Of a DNA stretch of 64,000 nt, positions 1-7,163 are shown one piece after another; within the stretch, counting starts at the first letter, position 1, and each line of letters starts with the position of its first letter. The notes below the pieces were generated by a model. It saw nothing but the letters and a program-made list of their open reading frames with translations, was not told where the DNA came from and made no database searches. The stretch is from Desulfovibrio sp. (GTDB lineage Bacteria > Desulfobacterota > Desulfovibrionia > Desulfovibrionales > Desulfovibrionaceae), in NCBI GenBank assembly GCA_017528345.1, contig JAFXOX010000002.1, positions 19,476 through 83,475 on the forward strand, read 5' to 3'. Position numbers and translations under genes: made by a program.

Positions 1-386
1 CCCTGCCGCACCTCTTCAATGCCCCGCAAAAGGACGCCAGGCTCTTCCGACTTACGGACGTGACCTGTGATGCCAAGCTCAATGAGTTCGGGAAGACAGC
101 GCTGATCTTCATGGCCCGTGTAGATTAGAATTCGCACGTGAGGAAGAATCTCACGAACAGCATAGCCCACGTCAATGCCATTCATGACGGGCATGTGAAG
201 ATCAAGAATAAGGAGCTCCGGGTTGAGTGAGGCGGCAAGCGCCACGGCGTCACCGCCATGTTGTGCCATACCCACAACGCGAAGATGTGCATAGGGCGCA
301 AGCAGGCTGCGTATACCCTCCATAATCAACTTATGATCATCCACAAGCAATATACGATATTCATCACCTATTATATCAAACCGCAT
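1..386 (-). CDS. Response regulator, receiver domain (partial, 3' end off window)
   Basis: The minus strand reads as 128 residues from an ATG at 386 and runs off the left edge. The N-terminus has the receiver-domain pattern: YRILLVDDH gives the acidic pair, LLILDLHMP holds the phosphoacceptor Asp, and a Thr-Gly followed by HVRKSEEP supplies the conserved Thr and Lys region. This layout (VDDHKLIMEGI) is typical of NarL/FixJ-type regulators, which end in a LuxR helix-turn-helix; that half would lie outside the window, so the output domain is inferred. No histidine kinase is visible next to it. The start is followed upstream by a long AT-rich gap, so the gene is probably the first of its transcript. 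Confidence 0.85.
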   Translation of the reverse strand, partial: MRFDIIGDEYRILLVDDHKLIMEGIRSLLAPYAHLRVVGMAQHGGDAVALAASLNPELLILDLHMPVMNGIDVGYAVREILPHVRILIYTGHEDQRCLPELIELGITGHVRKSEEPGVLLRGIEEVRQ

Positions 387-974
387 CAAAACACCCTATA
401 TAATCATAATTAATAAGAAAACCATATACGACTTATTTTATAACGATATAAAATAACATTTATCATAATTTAGAAATAGTTCAAATAAAATATATATTAG
501 ACTATGACATTATTATTAACTTATGAATCAGAATAAGTTGACGTGATAAAAATATCCACTACCCACTACTGCATTACCAACTTCTGTTGACTTTTCAATC
601 AAACAATTCAACCAGGTATAACATATTTATTTTACAGCATCCCTTATAGTTCATAACTAAATATTTAAAAAACATTTAGAGTTCGTTGTTTAAATGTAAT
701 TATTTAAAAACTCTAGCATATTTTATGTTTAAATATTGACAGACTTTAATATATCAAATATATAAAAAAGTAATTATAGCATCACTATTAATATACTTCT
801 ACACACTTTTTCGTAATAATTTTGTAACAAAAAATTAGTTAAATGATATAACCGAGTTTTAACCAAAATATATGGTGTCGAATTACTACGTGCGCCAACG
901 CAGCCTAAAAAACAAATTCTGGAGCACTGTTTTCTCATTTCATTGGTATATGTTTTAACCTAACCGGAAGATGC
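387..974. other. AT-rich intergenic stretch
   Basis: About 590 bases with very low GC and no convincing open reading frame on either strand. It contains a perfect 8-bp inverted repeat at 435-454 (ATTTTATA, 4-nt gap, TATAAAAT), a longer compound inverted repeat at 677-715 (arms TAGAGTT/AACTCTA enclosing arms TTTAAAT/ATTTAAA), and a near-consensus promoter at 736-764. The base composition differs sharply from the genes on both sides, which suggests foreign or regulatory DNA. Confidence 0.6.
736..764 (+). promoter_or_regulatory. Near-consensus sigma-70 promoter without an obvious gene
   Basis: TTGACA at 736-741 and TATATA at 759-764 are separated by exactly 17 bases. No open reading frame of note begins soon after it. 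The next coding sequence on this strand is the nitroreductase at 1442, with a decayed insertion-sequence end between them. The extreme A+T content here raises the chance that the match is fortuitous. Confidence 0.45.
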
Positions 975-997
975 CTCTCGCCTCTACAGGCGGAGAG
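975..997 (+). repeat. Hairpin matching an IS200/IS605-type right end
   Basis: The stem CGCCT-CTAC-AGGCG, extended by CTCT/AGAG, is nearly identical over its core to the hairpin at 1330-1351 (both contain CTCTCGCCTCTA, one variable base, then AGGCGG). This kind of terminal palindrome is characteristic of IS200/IS605 elements. No tnpB remnant is visible immediately upstream, so this copy may be a solitary end. Confidence 0.45.
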
Positions 998-1000
998 ATG

Positions 1001-1045
1001 AATTGATGGTTTTCCTGAGGGGTAGATACCCTCAGAAAAACAATT
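1001..1045 (+). repeat. Imperfect palindrome
   Basis: The arms AATTG...CAATT (1001-1005 / 1041-1045) and CTGAGGG/CCCTCAG (1015-1021 / 1029-1035) form a nested hairpin with a 7-nt loop. There is no T-run after it, so it is not a standard terminator. It sits between the two IS-end-like hairpins. Confidence 0.4.
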
Positions 1046-1113
1046 GCTTTGTAACACGTTCTATGATATTATCAGTCATGAAAGTGAAAAATATAATTAT
1101 ACCATGGAATTAG

Positions 1114-1221
1114 ATAGCAACAATCATTCAGTATTACTTCTGTATTTGTGGGAGTCACCATACCCGTGACAAGAACGCTGCAATAACCATCCGAGAAGAA
1201 ACAAGGCGAGTATCTGCCTAA
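1114..1221 (+). pseudogene. TnpB (IS200/IS605 family) C-terminal remnant
   Basis: The frame from 1141 reads CICGSHHTRDKNAAITI, then REETRRVSA and a stop at 1219-1221. That is the C-terminal half of the TnpB zinc finger (CxCG...HxRDxNAA) and the end of the RuvC-like region, where the Asp of RDKNAA is the last catalytic acid. The same frame is closed by a TAG at 1111, so only about 35 codons survive; the N-terminal and central parts of TnpB (normally near 400 residues) are absent. This is a decayed copy, not a working nuclease. The downstream sequence keeps features of the element's 3' end. Confidence 0.75.
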
Positions 1222-1362
1222 CGTAACTCATCGAGTACCGTGGGTCGCACGGGAATCTACGCCTGTGGAGAGAGTGTTAGACGCTGTAGTTCTGCGGAGC
1301 TGCAGTGCTGTTCTCGCTAAATCAGGAAGCTCTCGCCTCTATAGGCGGGAGTACGTTCACGC
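1222..1362 (+). mobile_element. Omega-RNA-like segment and right end of the tnpB relic
   Basis: Directly after the TnpB stop is sequence of the type that overlaps and follows tnpB genes: a GC-rich stretch with ACGCCTGTGGAGAGA at about 1257-1271, a GGAGCTGCAG segment near 1296, and a terminal hairpin at 1330-1351 (CGCCT-CTAT-AGGCG) followed by GTACGTTCAC. In living elements this region forms the scaffold of the omega RNA that guides TnpB, and the hairpin marks the right end. Related sequence recurs near 13.1, 15.6, 29.7 and 44.2 kb. Whether it is still transcribed cannot be told from sequence. Confidence 0.6.
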
Positions 1363-1441
1363 TATACTTTTCAAAGTCTCTCCGAGCCGTCGCAGAAACA
1401 AAAATGTGAGCGATAGCACAAACCCGTCCAAAGGAGTTCTT

Positions 1442-1960
1442 ATGGAATTCTGTGAACTCATTGCCCAACGCTATTCTGTGCGCAATTTTACACAGGAACC
1501 TATAACAGCGAAGGACCGCACAGCAATTCTTGAAGCCGGGCGACTTGCTCCCACAGCCGTCAATAAACAACCGACCCGGATCCTGGTGCTGGAAAGTCCT
1601 GAAAGCCTGAACAAGCTCAAAAACTGTACTCCCTATACCTTTGATGCGCCGTTGGCTCTTGTCGTCTGCTACGACGCCACGGTCTCCTGGGTACGCTCGT
1701 TTGACAAGCACAATTCAGGGCCTATTGACGCAGCTATTGTCGCAACACACATAATGCTCGCTGTCCACAATCTTGGCCTTGGCACAACCTGGGTTGGGCA
1801 TTTTGATCCTGCAAAACTTGCGGCTGATTTTGCGCTGCCCGACACCATCAAACCTGTGGCCATTTTTCCCATTGGACACCCAGCAGCTGACGCCAAGCCC
1901 TCGCCTCTACACGCCAAACGCAATCCCCTCGAGGCAAGCGTTGCTTTTGAACATTTCTAA
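1442..1960 (+). CDS. Nitroreductase family protein
   Basis: 172 residues. The N-terminus (MEFCELIAQRYSVRNF) is the classic start of the FMN-binding nitroreductase fold, where SVRNF/SxR contributes to flavin phosphate binding. LEAGRLAPTAVNKQP is the second FMN-contacting region and GLGTTWVGHF the conserved glycine-rich turn. The family uses NAD(P)H and FMN to reduce nitro compounds, quinones or flavins; the substrate here is unknown. The ATG at 1442 is chosen because GGAG lies just upstream. The frame stays open back to 1265, but that extension reads the tail of the tnpB relic and lacks homology to nitroreductases. It is followed at once by a strong bidirectional terminator. Confidence 0.88.
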   Translation: MEFCELIAQRYSVRNFTQEPITAKDRTAILEAGRLAPTAVNKQPTRILVLESPESLNKLKNCTPYTFDAPLALVVCYDATVSWVRSFDKHNSGPIDAAIVATHIMLAVHNLGLGTTWVGHFDPAKLAADFALPDTIKPVAIFPIGHPAADAKPSPLHAKRNPLEASVAFEHF

Positions 1961-1967
1961 AAAAGCT

Positions 1968-1996
1968 GTGCCGGTCAAAACTGACCGGCACTTTTT
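1968..1996. terminator. Rho-independent terminator, probably bidirectional
   Basis: GTGCCGGTCA (1968-1977) pairs with TGACCGGCAC (1982-1991) and is followed by TTTTT. It lies exactly between the convergent stops of the nitroreductase and the UbiD gene; A-rich sequence on the left gives the reverse strand a partial U-tract too. Confidence 0.85.
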
Positions 1997-3853
1997 CTAA
2001 AAAAGACCTGCCAAGGGCCCGCCGGGAGCCGCTAGGCTCTCAATACGTCGGCTAACTTCCGGATTTTCCTGAAGTTCCGCGGCATGAAAGGCCTTCTTTC
2101 GGGCATCGATGATCAAAGGAGCTGTACAGCGCCATTGCTTGCCAAGCACGCAGGCACCGCAGCCATAGGTGTCTGTTGCAGGATCCGAGCGGGTGAAGGT
2201 CACCCAGAGGAAATTGGCGAGATTATGGGCTGTGAAGGGACTGTCGTCGACAACGACAAGCAGGGGATAGTTTTCTGCACCTTTGCCATGGCCAAATCTG
2301 TCTGCAAGTTCCTGGATCTGGGGGTCCTCCTGACCTCTTGACCGTGTATGGGGAGGTCCCTGCACCACAAGGACTCCTGGCAGAGCCAAAGTCAGCCGTG
2401 AAAACGCATCGGGCAGATCAGGCAGGGCAGTGAGTTCTGTGGCCAGACGGCGTCTGGCTTCGCCTGCGGCAGTCCAAATCAGTTTTGAGCCTTCATGCAG
2501 AGAGCTCCCTGTATAGTCGAGCGTATCACACGTAGCCGGCGTCAAAAAATGCAGATCACTAGCAAAATCCGTACGTTCAAGTATATGACGCAGAAAAGCC
2601 GGTATATCGCGGCAGGAAAGCCCTGGAGAATCTTCACAGGCTGCTATCAAAAGATATTTGGCAAGAGAAGTCTGCGAGTTTCCCAGAAGATGCATGGCAT
2701 GGGTCAGCAATTCTCTTGGTTTTCTTCTGGCCTCATAGGGAGTATAGCGTTCATGTCCAAGAGCCAGCAGGAGTGGGTGCACACCTGAGGCATCCACAGC
2801 ATGTACCTGGGAAATGCCGGGGAAAACCTTGGGGAAAAGAGGCGCCGTCAGCTCGTGGATAAAGTCCCCAAAGACCGTATCCTCCTGTGGAGGGCGTCCC
2901 ACTGAGGTAAAGGGCCAGATGGCATTAGGTCTGTGACAGATACGCTCAACACAGAAAACCGGGAAGGGATGGGCCTGGCTATAATAACCAAGGTGATCAC
3001 CAAAGGGCCCCTCAGTTTTCGTCACAGGCCCAATATGACCCATCAGACAAAAATCCGCTTCAGCCAAAACGGGAAGCATTGTATGTGCATCCTGTGCCAC
3101 CGCAACACCCTGCCCCCCAAGAAGGCCTGCAAAGCGCAGCTCACTGAGTCCTTCAGGTAGAGGCATAATGGCTGCGAGAGTCAAAGAAGGCGGTCCGCCC
3201 ACATAGATATGCACCGGAAGCCTCTGACCAAGAGCAAGAGCTTTTGCATGATGCACGCCAAGACCACGGTGGATCTGATAGTGCAGGCCCATTTCGCCCG
3301 TCTCGTAGTCGCCGCCGCTCATCTGGATGCGGTACATGCCAAGATTGGCGTGAGCAGGACCGGGCAAGAGGGGATCCTCACTATAGACTATGGGCAGCGT
3401 AATAAAAGGGCCACCATCCTCCGGCCAGGTGACAAGTTTGGGCAGGTCCTCTGCTCGACACTCCTCTTTTAAGACAGGTGCGCTTTGTGCTGGGACCGAC
3501 CTTGGCAACATATGCAAAAGAGGCCAGAAAAGATGAGCAAGCCTGCCTAAGGCCTTCAAAGGCTTGCGTAAAAGATCCGAACCTTCGGCCACAAGGGCAA
3601 AAAGCTCCTGAACGGTCTTGAGATCGTCTCGAAAAATATAGGCAAGGCGCTCCCGTGTTCCAAAGAGATTAGCCAGCATGGGAAAACGACAGCCACGGAC
3701 ATTGGTGAAAAGCAGGGCTGGCCCCTTGGCAGCAAAGGCTCTACGCTGCACAGCCGCTATTTCCAGATAGGGGTCAAGTTCAATATCGATGCGCCGAAGC
3801 TGCCCAGTCTCTTCAAGATCCCTGACGCAGCGGGCAAGGGAACTATAGGCCAT
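1997..3853 (-). CDS. UbiD family decarboxylase
   Basis: 618 residues, menaquinone/ubiquinone-type 3-polyprenyl-4-hydroxybenzoate carboxy-lyase family, which uses prenylated FMN made by UbiX. Family features include NLGMYRIQM, HYQIHRGLGVHHAKA, VYVGGPPSLTLAA-like sequence, the Glu-rich EGPFGDHLGYY segment that contacts the active site, and HAVDASGVHPLLLA. The length is more than the usual ~490 residues. The C-terminal part holds a variable region plus VVVDDSPFTAHNLANFLWVTF, which matches the end of long UbiD proteins. The start at 3853 has GGGAG just upstream and overlaps the Nudix stop by 11 bases; a longer open frame to 4207 is a shadow of the Nudix gene. The substrate may be a demethylmenaquinone precursor, but no UbiX gene is nearby. 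Confidence 0.85.
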   Translation of the reverse strand: MAYSSLARCVRDLEETGQLRRIDIELDPYLEIAAVQRRAFAAKGPALLFTNVRGCRFPMLANLFGTRERLAYIFRDDLKTVQELFALVAEGSDLLRKPLKALGRLAHLFWPLLHMLPRSVPAQSAPVLKEECRAEDLPKLVTWPEDGGPFITLPIVYSEDPLLPGPAHANLGMYRIQMSGGDYETGEMGLHYQIHRGLGVHHAKALALGQRLPVHIYVGGPPSLTLAAIMPLPEGLSELRFAGLLGGQGVAVAQDAHTMLPVLAEADFCLMGHIGPVTKTEGPFGDHLGYYSQAHPFPVFCVERICHRPNAIWPFTSVGRPPQEDTVFGDFIHELTAPLFPKVFPGISQVHAVDASGVHPLLLALGHERYTPYEARRKPRELLTHAMHLLGNSQTSLAKYLLIAACEDSPGLSCRDIPAFLRHILERTDFASDLHFLTPATCDTLDYTGSSLHEGSKLIWTAAGEARRRLATELTALPDLPDAFSRLTLALPGVLVVQGPPHTRSRGQEDPQIQELADRFGHGKGAENYPLLVVVDDSPFTAHNLANFLWVTFTRSDPATDTYGCGACVLGKQWRCTAPLIIDARKKAFHAAELQENPEVSRRIESLAAPGGPLAGLF

Positions 3854-4346
3854 GGATATCTCCCTGATAGGCGCCATCAAGTGCGGCCAGATGGCGACGG
3901 CCGGAAAGGTAATGGGTAAAGTCCGCGAGGATTCTCGCATGATCAAAAACCAAAGGCTCAGGCAGTCTGTCCAAAGGATAAAAGGCAGCCTGCGCTGCGT
4001 CATCGCCGGCACAGAGAGCGTTGACATCTCGGGCCCGTCCAACAAAAACCACGGAAAGAGTGTGCTGACGCGGATCACGGTGCGGCTCAGAATAGACCCC
4101 AAGCAGGCCAAGCAAATCCACAGTAAGACCCGTTTCCTCGCGCATTTCGCGCACAGCCGCTGTTTCTGCAAGTTCCCCCTCTTCGATGAAGCCGCCTGGC
4201 AGAGCATAGCCTATGGGGGGATTGGCTCTTTTGATAATCACAACCCCGCGCTCAGGCGCATAGATGACGACATCCGTGGTCGGTGTGGGATTGCGGTAGC
4301 AGGAATAGGGTTTGCCACAATGCGGACAAAGGCATTCTTTACGCAT
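3843..4346 (-). CDS. Nudix hydrolase with N-terminal zinc ribbon
   Basis: 167 residues. The Nudix box reads GGFIEEGELAETAAVREMRE followed by ETGL, fitting GX5EX7REUXEEXGU with all catalytic Glu residues. The N-terminus (CLCPHCG...YSC) is a Cys-rich ribbon like that of NudC- or ADP-ribose-type Nudix enzymes. The substrate is probably a nucleoside diphosphate derivative such as ADP-ribose; it cannot be set further. The ATG at 4346 is the only possible start because TGA lies two codons upstream. The nearest good Shine-Dalgarno (AAGGAGG) sits about 22 bases away, with a small hairpin (CGGCGT/ACGCCG) between it and the start. It is co-transcribed with the downstream ubiD gene, which it overlaps. 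Confidence 0.85.
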   Translation of the reverse strand: MRKECLCPHCGKPYSCYRNPTPTTDVVIYAPERGVVIIKRANPPIGYALPGGFIEEGELAETAAVREMREETGLTVDLLGLLGVYSEPHRDPRQHTLSVVFVGRARDVNALCAGDDAAQAAFYPLDRLPEPLVFDHARILADFTHYLSGRRHLAALDGAYQGDIHGL

Positions 4347-4468
4347 AGCTCACGGCGTCACAAACGCCGCCTCCTTGTATTCAGCAAAGGTTTGTGGTCG
4401 AAGGAATGTCGGTTACGCAGATCTTGAACGGTGGCTGTTCGTGCATGAGAAAATCCCATGACAGATTT

Positions 4469-5128
4469 TCAGAACGAACAAACGTGTGCCCCCTCTAACC
4501 TATCGACAGCAAGAGCTCCTTTCCGCACGATGACAAGTCGGCCTTCTTCCATGCGCACAATGGTTGAGGGGAGCCCACCTTTGGGCGGATGCTCCTTGTC
4601 ATGCCGGACAAACCCCCAGGGAAGGGAAAGTGCACGAAGACGTGCTAGTAGCGCTGGATCAAGGGTTTCGAGACTACTTGCCGCAGGATTTCCCTGCACA
4701 TTGGCGCTTGAAACCGTAAGCAGTGTTCCTGAGCTCTGAGCAAGAGAGGCGACCAGAGGATGGCTGCTTACACGCACAGCCACTTCTCCTCGGGCATTGA
4801 CAAGACAGGGATTGAGATGGACTGTTGCCTTCAGGGGCAAAAGCACGGTCAAAGGACCTGGCCAAAACGCGGCAAGCTCTTGAGGAAATGTCGAAAGATC
4901 GCAGTAGCCGGCAATCTGAGCAAGAGAGGCGGCGGCCAGAGGAAGAGGCTTGCCGTGATTGCGTCCCTTAAGTCGCAGAATCTCGTTAAGCGCTTGAGGA
5001 GAGCTTATCAGGCAGCCAAGAGCGTAGAAGGTTTCTGTCGGAAAAAGCAGGATACCGCCTTGGGCAAGACAGTGCAGAGCCCCAGCCGGATCAAGACAAC
5101 GAGCGAGAAGATCACAGGAGACGGGCAT
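4469..5128 (-). CDS. L-threonylcarbamoyladenylate synthase (Sua5/YciO/YrdC)
   Basis: 219 residues. It makes threonylcarbamoyl-AMP from Thr, bicarbonate and ATP, the first step of tRNA t6A37 formation. Diagnostic sequence is LFPTETFYALGC (the PTET/YGLGC motif), LKGRNHGKPLPL (KxRxxxKPL), WPGPLTVLLP, and VAVRVSSHP...SSANVQGNPA. There is no C-terminal Sua5 domain, so it is the short YrdC type. The start at 5128 gives the typical N-terminus; a longer frame to 5170 has no ribosome site. The start codon overlaps the divergent rlmH start (5127), the two sharing CATG. The N-terminal extension before the core is a little longer than in E. coli TsaC. Confidence 0.85.
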   Translation of the reverse strand: MPVSCDLLARCLDPAGALHCLAQGGILLFPTETFYALGCLISSPQALNEILRLKGRNHGKPLPLAAASLAQIAGYCDLSTFPQELAAFWPGPLTVLLPLKATVHLNPCLVNARGEVAVRVSSHPLVASLAQSSGTLLTVSSANVQGNPAASSLETLDPALLARLRALSLPWGFVRHDKEHPPKGGLPSTIVRMEEGRLVIVRKGALAVDRLEGAHVCSF

Positions 5129-5597
5129 GACAGGCAAATCCCTGCATTTGATCTTTGTGGGCAAACTCAAACAGCGTTTTCTGCAGACAGGCTGTGACCT
5201 CTACCTTGAGAGGCTCGGCCACTGGCGCAAAATCCATCTGGACGAAGTTCGCGATGCTGCCAAGGAAACATCGCAAGCACGCAATCTCGAAGAAGGCAGA
5301 CAACTGCTCAAGGCGCTTGCTCCGCAGGACTTGCCCATTGTCCTTGATGAGCGAGGAGAGCAGATGTCTTCGCAGGATCTGGCCAATCTTCTCAAACGGA
5401 TTGACGACAACAATCTTGGCTGTCCCTGCTTTCTCATTGGTGGGCCCTTTGGACTCAGTCAGGAGGTACGGGCTAGGGCCTGGAAGCTGCTCTCCCTTTC
5501 GTCCATGACCCTGCCGCATGAACTGGCACGCCTGATTCTGCTCGAGCAGCTCTATCGTGCCGAAAGCATACTGCACAGGGTGCCCTACCATCACTAA
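5127..5597 (+). CDS. rlmH: 23S rRNA (pseudouridine1915-N3)-methyltransferase RlmH
   Basis: 156 residues, the usual length for this SPOUT-class enzyme that methylates pseudouridine 1915 in helix 69 of 23S rRNA. It begins LHLIFVGKL and contains LDERGEQMSSQDLA, the SAM-binding knot FLIGGPFGLSQEV, and the C-terminal LSLSSMTLPHELARLILLEQLYRA...PYHH, whose final Tyr-His-His is nearly invariant. The GGAG at about 5116 supports the ATG at 5127. The gene overlaps the start of the minus-strand threonylcarbamoyl-AMP synthase and its stop overlaps that of alr (CTAA). Confidence 0.95.
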   Translation: MTGKSLHLIFVGKLKQRFLQTGCDLYLERLGHWRKIHLDEVRDAAKETSQARNLEEGRQLLKALAPQDLPIVLDERGEQMSSQDLANLLKRIDDNNLGCPCFLIGGPFGLSQEVRARAWKLLSLSSMTLPHELARLILLEQLYRAESILHRVPYHH

Positions 5598-6724
5598 TGG
5601 TAGACGCGCCGATTGGTCATGCCAAAAAGACAAAGCACCTCGTAGGAGATAGTGCCGAGTTCCGCAGCGAGCTCTTGAGCTGTGACAACCCGCTGTCCTG
5701 GCTCAGGCTGACCGCCGATGATCCAGGCAAGATCACCCACTTCCGTGGCCCCAAGCCGAGAAACATCGGCCATGATCATGCCCATGCAGACCCGGCCGAT
5801 CTGCGGACAACGACGACCATTAATGAGAAGATCCGAGCAGTTGGAGAGCGCGCGATTAAAGCCTGAGGCATAGCCGATGCCTATGATAGCAATGGTCATA
5901 TCCTGAGGTGCGGTAAAAATCCGCCCATAGGAAATACTCTGGCCAGCCTTCAGTTTTCTGACCTGCAACACAGGCGCTGACACACTCATCACCCATTCAA
6001 AATCACTGGCCTTGGATTCCCAGACTGTGCCAGCAAAAGGATTGCCACCATAGAGGGTAATGCCAGGCCTACACAGTTCATACTGGCTGTCTGGAAGATT
6101 TTGCAGACCGGCGGAGTTGTTCAGGCTGCGAGCAAGCGTCGGGAAAAAGGCGCGTAGCGCATTGGTCATGCTTTTGAAGCGCTCCTGTTGGGCCAGGGTA
6201 TAGATGGTCTCATCAGGCATATCGGCGCAGGCCAGATGGGAGAGCGCAAGGACGGGCTTGAGCATGGGATATCTGCGCAGCCCTTCAATGAGATCCGGCA
6301 TTTCGTGAGCGGAAAAACCAAGTCGCCCCATACCCGTATTGCAGGCAATGGCCACAGGGAAATCTTTATGGTCAGGGCAGGCTTGCGCCGCAAGCTTGAG
6401 TGACTCCATATCCAGGATAGGGGTCGTCAGGTTATAGGTAAAGGAGAGATTCCAGTCTTCCTGCGTCTGTGCCCCCAAAAGAGGGACGATCTGCTGATGA
6501 AAGCCGGCCTTTCTCAGAGCACAGCCTTCACTGACTGTACCCACGGCAAAATGTTGGGCGCCCGCTTTGTCCAAAGTACGGGCAACAGGCATCAGCCCAT
6601 GGCCGTAGGCATCTGACTTAATGACCGGCAACAAACCCGAGGGATCACCCATACGGAAAAAATTGCGGGTCAGGGCCCCCAGATCAATATGACAACAGGA
6701 CGGGGAAAAAAAACATTCGCTCAT
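5594..6724 (-). CDS. alr: Alanine racemase
   Basis: 376 residues from the ATG at 6724 (a GTG sits one codon earlier at 6727). It is a PLP enzyme that makes D-alanine for peptidoglycan. The PLP lysine lies in PVIKSDAYGHG (normally AVVKANAYGHG). Other landmarks are NTGMGRLGF, RPGITLYGG, SYGRIFTAPQDMTIAIIGIGYASG with the second catalytic Tyr near the C-terminal domain, and GRVCMGMIMADV. The Ser in place of Ala/Asn after the lysine is a small variation. No strong Shine-Dalgarno is visible. The stop overlaps the convergent rlmH stop. Confidence 0.93.
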   Translation of the reverse strand: MSECFFSPSCCHIDLGALTRNFFRMGDPSGLLPVIKSDAYGHGLMPVARTLDKAGAQHFAVGTVSEGCALRKAGFHQQIVPLLGAQTQEDWNLSFTYNLTTPILDMESLKLAAQACPDHKDFPVAIACNTGMGRLGFSAHEMPDLIEGLRRYPMLKPVLALSHLACADMPDETIYTLAQQERFKSMTNALRAFFPTLARSLNNSAGLQNLPDSQYELCRPGITLYGGNPFAGTVWESKASDFEWVMSVSAPVLQVRKLKAGQSISYGRIFTAPQDMTIAIIGIGYASGFNRALSNCSDLLINGRRCPQIGRVCMGMIMADVSRLGATEVGDLAWIIGGQPEPGQRVVTAQELAAELGTISYEVLCLFGMTNRRVYH

Positions 6725-7163
6725 CACGACTTTTCAGCGTGCTGGCCCTGTCATGACAGGGAAAAAAACGCTGCCTCCGATGTTTTTACTGACTTTGCCG
6801 TTTTCCTCTGGCAGGCTTCTTCAAGCCAAAACGCATGCGCCTGCCATGGGGCGATACTTGCTAAGGTTGCCATTGCCCGCCACATCCGTCAATGAAAAAA
6901 TCCCTGACAACCCTGTCCAGCCTGACAGCAGTTACAGTTCACAACCGAGCACAAGGCGCAGCAAGGTACCTAGGCGTCGTTGAAACGCCTGTGAATAGTA
7001 ACTGACAGCAAGGGAGCTTATGTGGGAATTTCCTTGCCTTTTTGTCTGTTCTGCATCAAACTGTTGACACCCGCGAAGGCCCATACGCCAGGCCGGCAGG
7101 GATCACGCGCGAGCCCAGTGTCCGCGCATTTTTTTGATGATGACAAAACCTTGGAGGCGAGTA
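6725..7163. other. Intergenic region upstream of glpX
   Basis: About 440 bases with no supported gene. It includes a small hairpin at 6972-6990 (AGGCGT...ACGCCT) followed by GTGAATAG, which faintly resembles the conserved core of the tnpB-end relics. It also has a 39-nt segment at 7024-7062 that recurs with five mismatches near 43874-43912. A TTGACA at 7064 has no good -10 partner. The ribosome site GGAGG at about 7153 belongs to glpX. Confidence 0.5.

Noticed and set aside
1265..1441. Upstream extension of the nitroreductase frame
   Set aside because: It reads through the tnpB relic's tail in the same frame and has no homology to nitroreductases; a ribosome site supports 1442.
3854..4207. 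118-residue N-terminal extension of the UbiD gene
   Set aside because: It overlaps the Nudix gene, is low in recognisable sequence, and the GGGAG before 3853 marks the true start.
7064..7092. TTGACA upstream of glpX as promoter
   Set aside because: No acceptable -10 at 15-19 bases.
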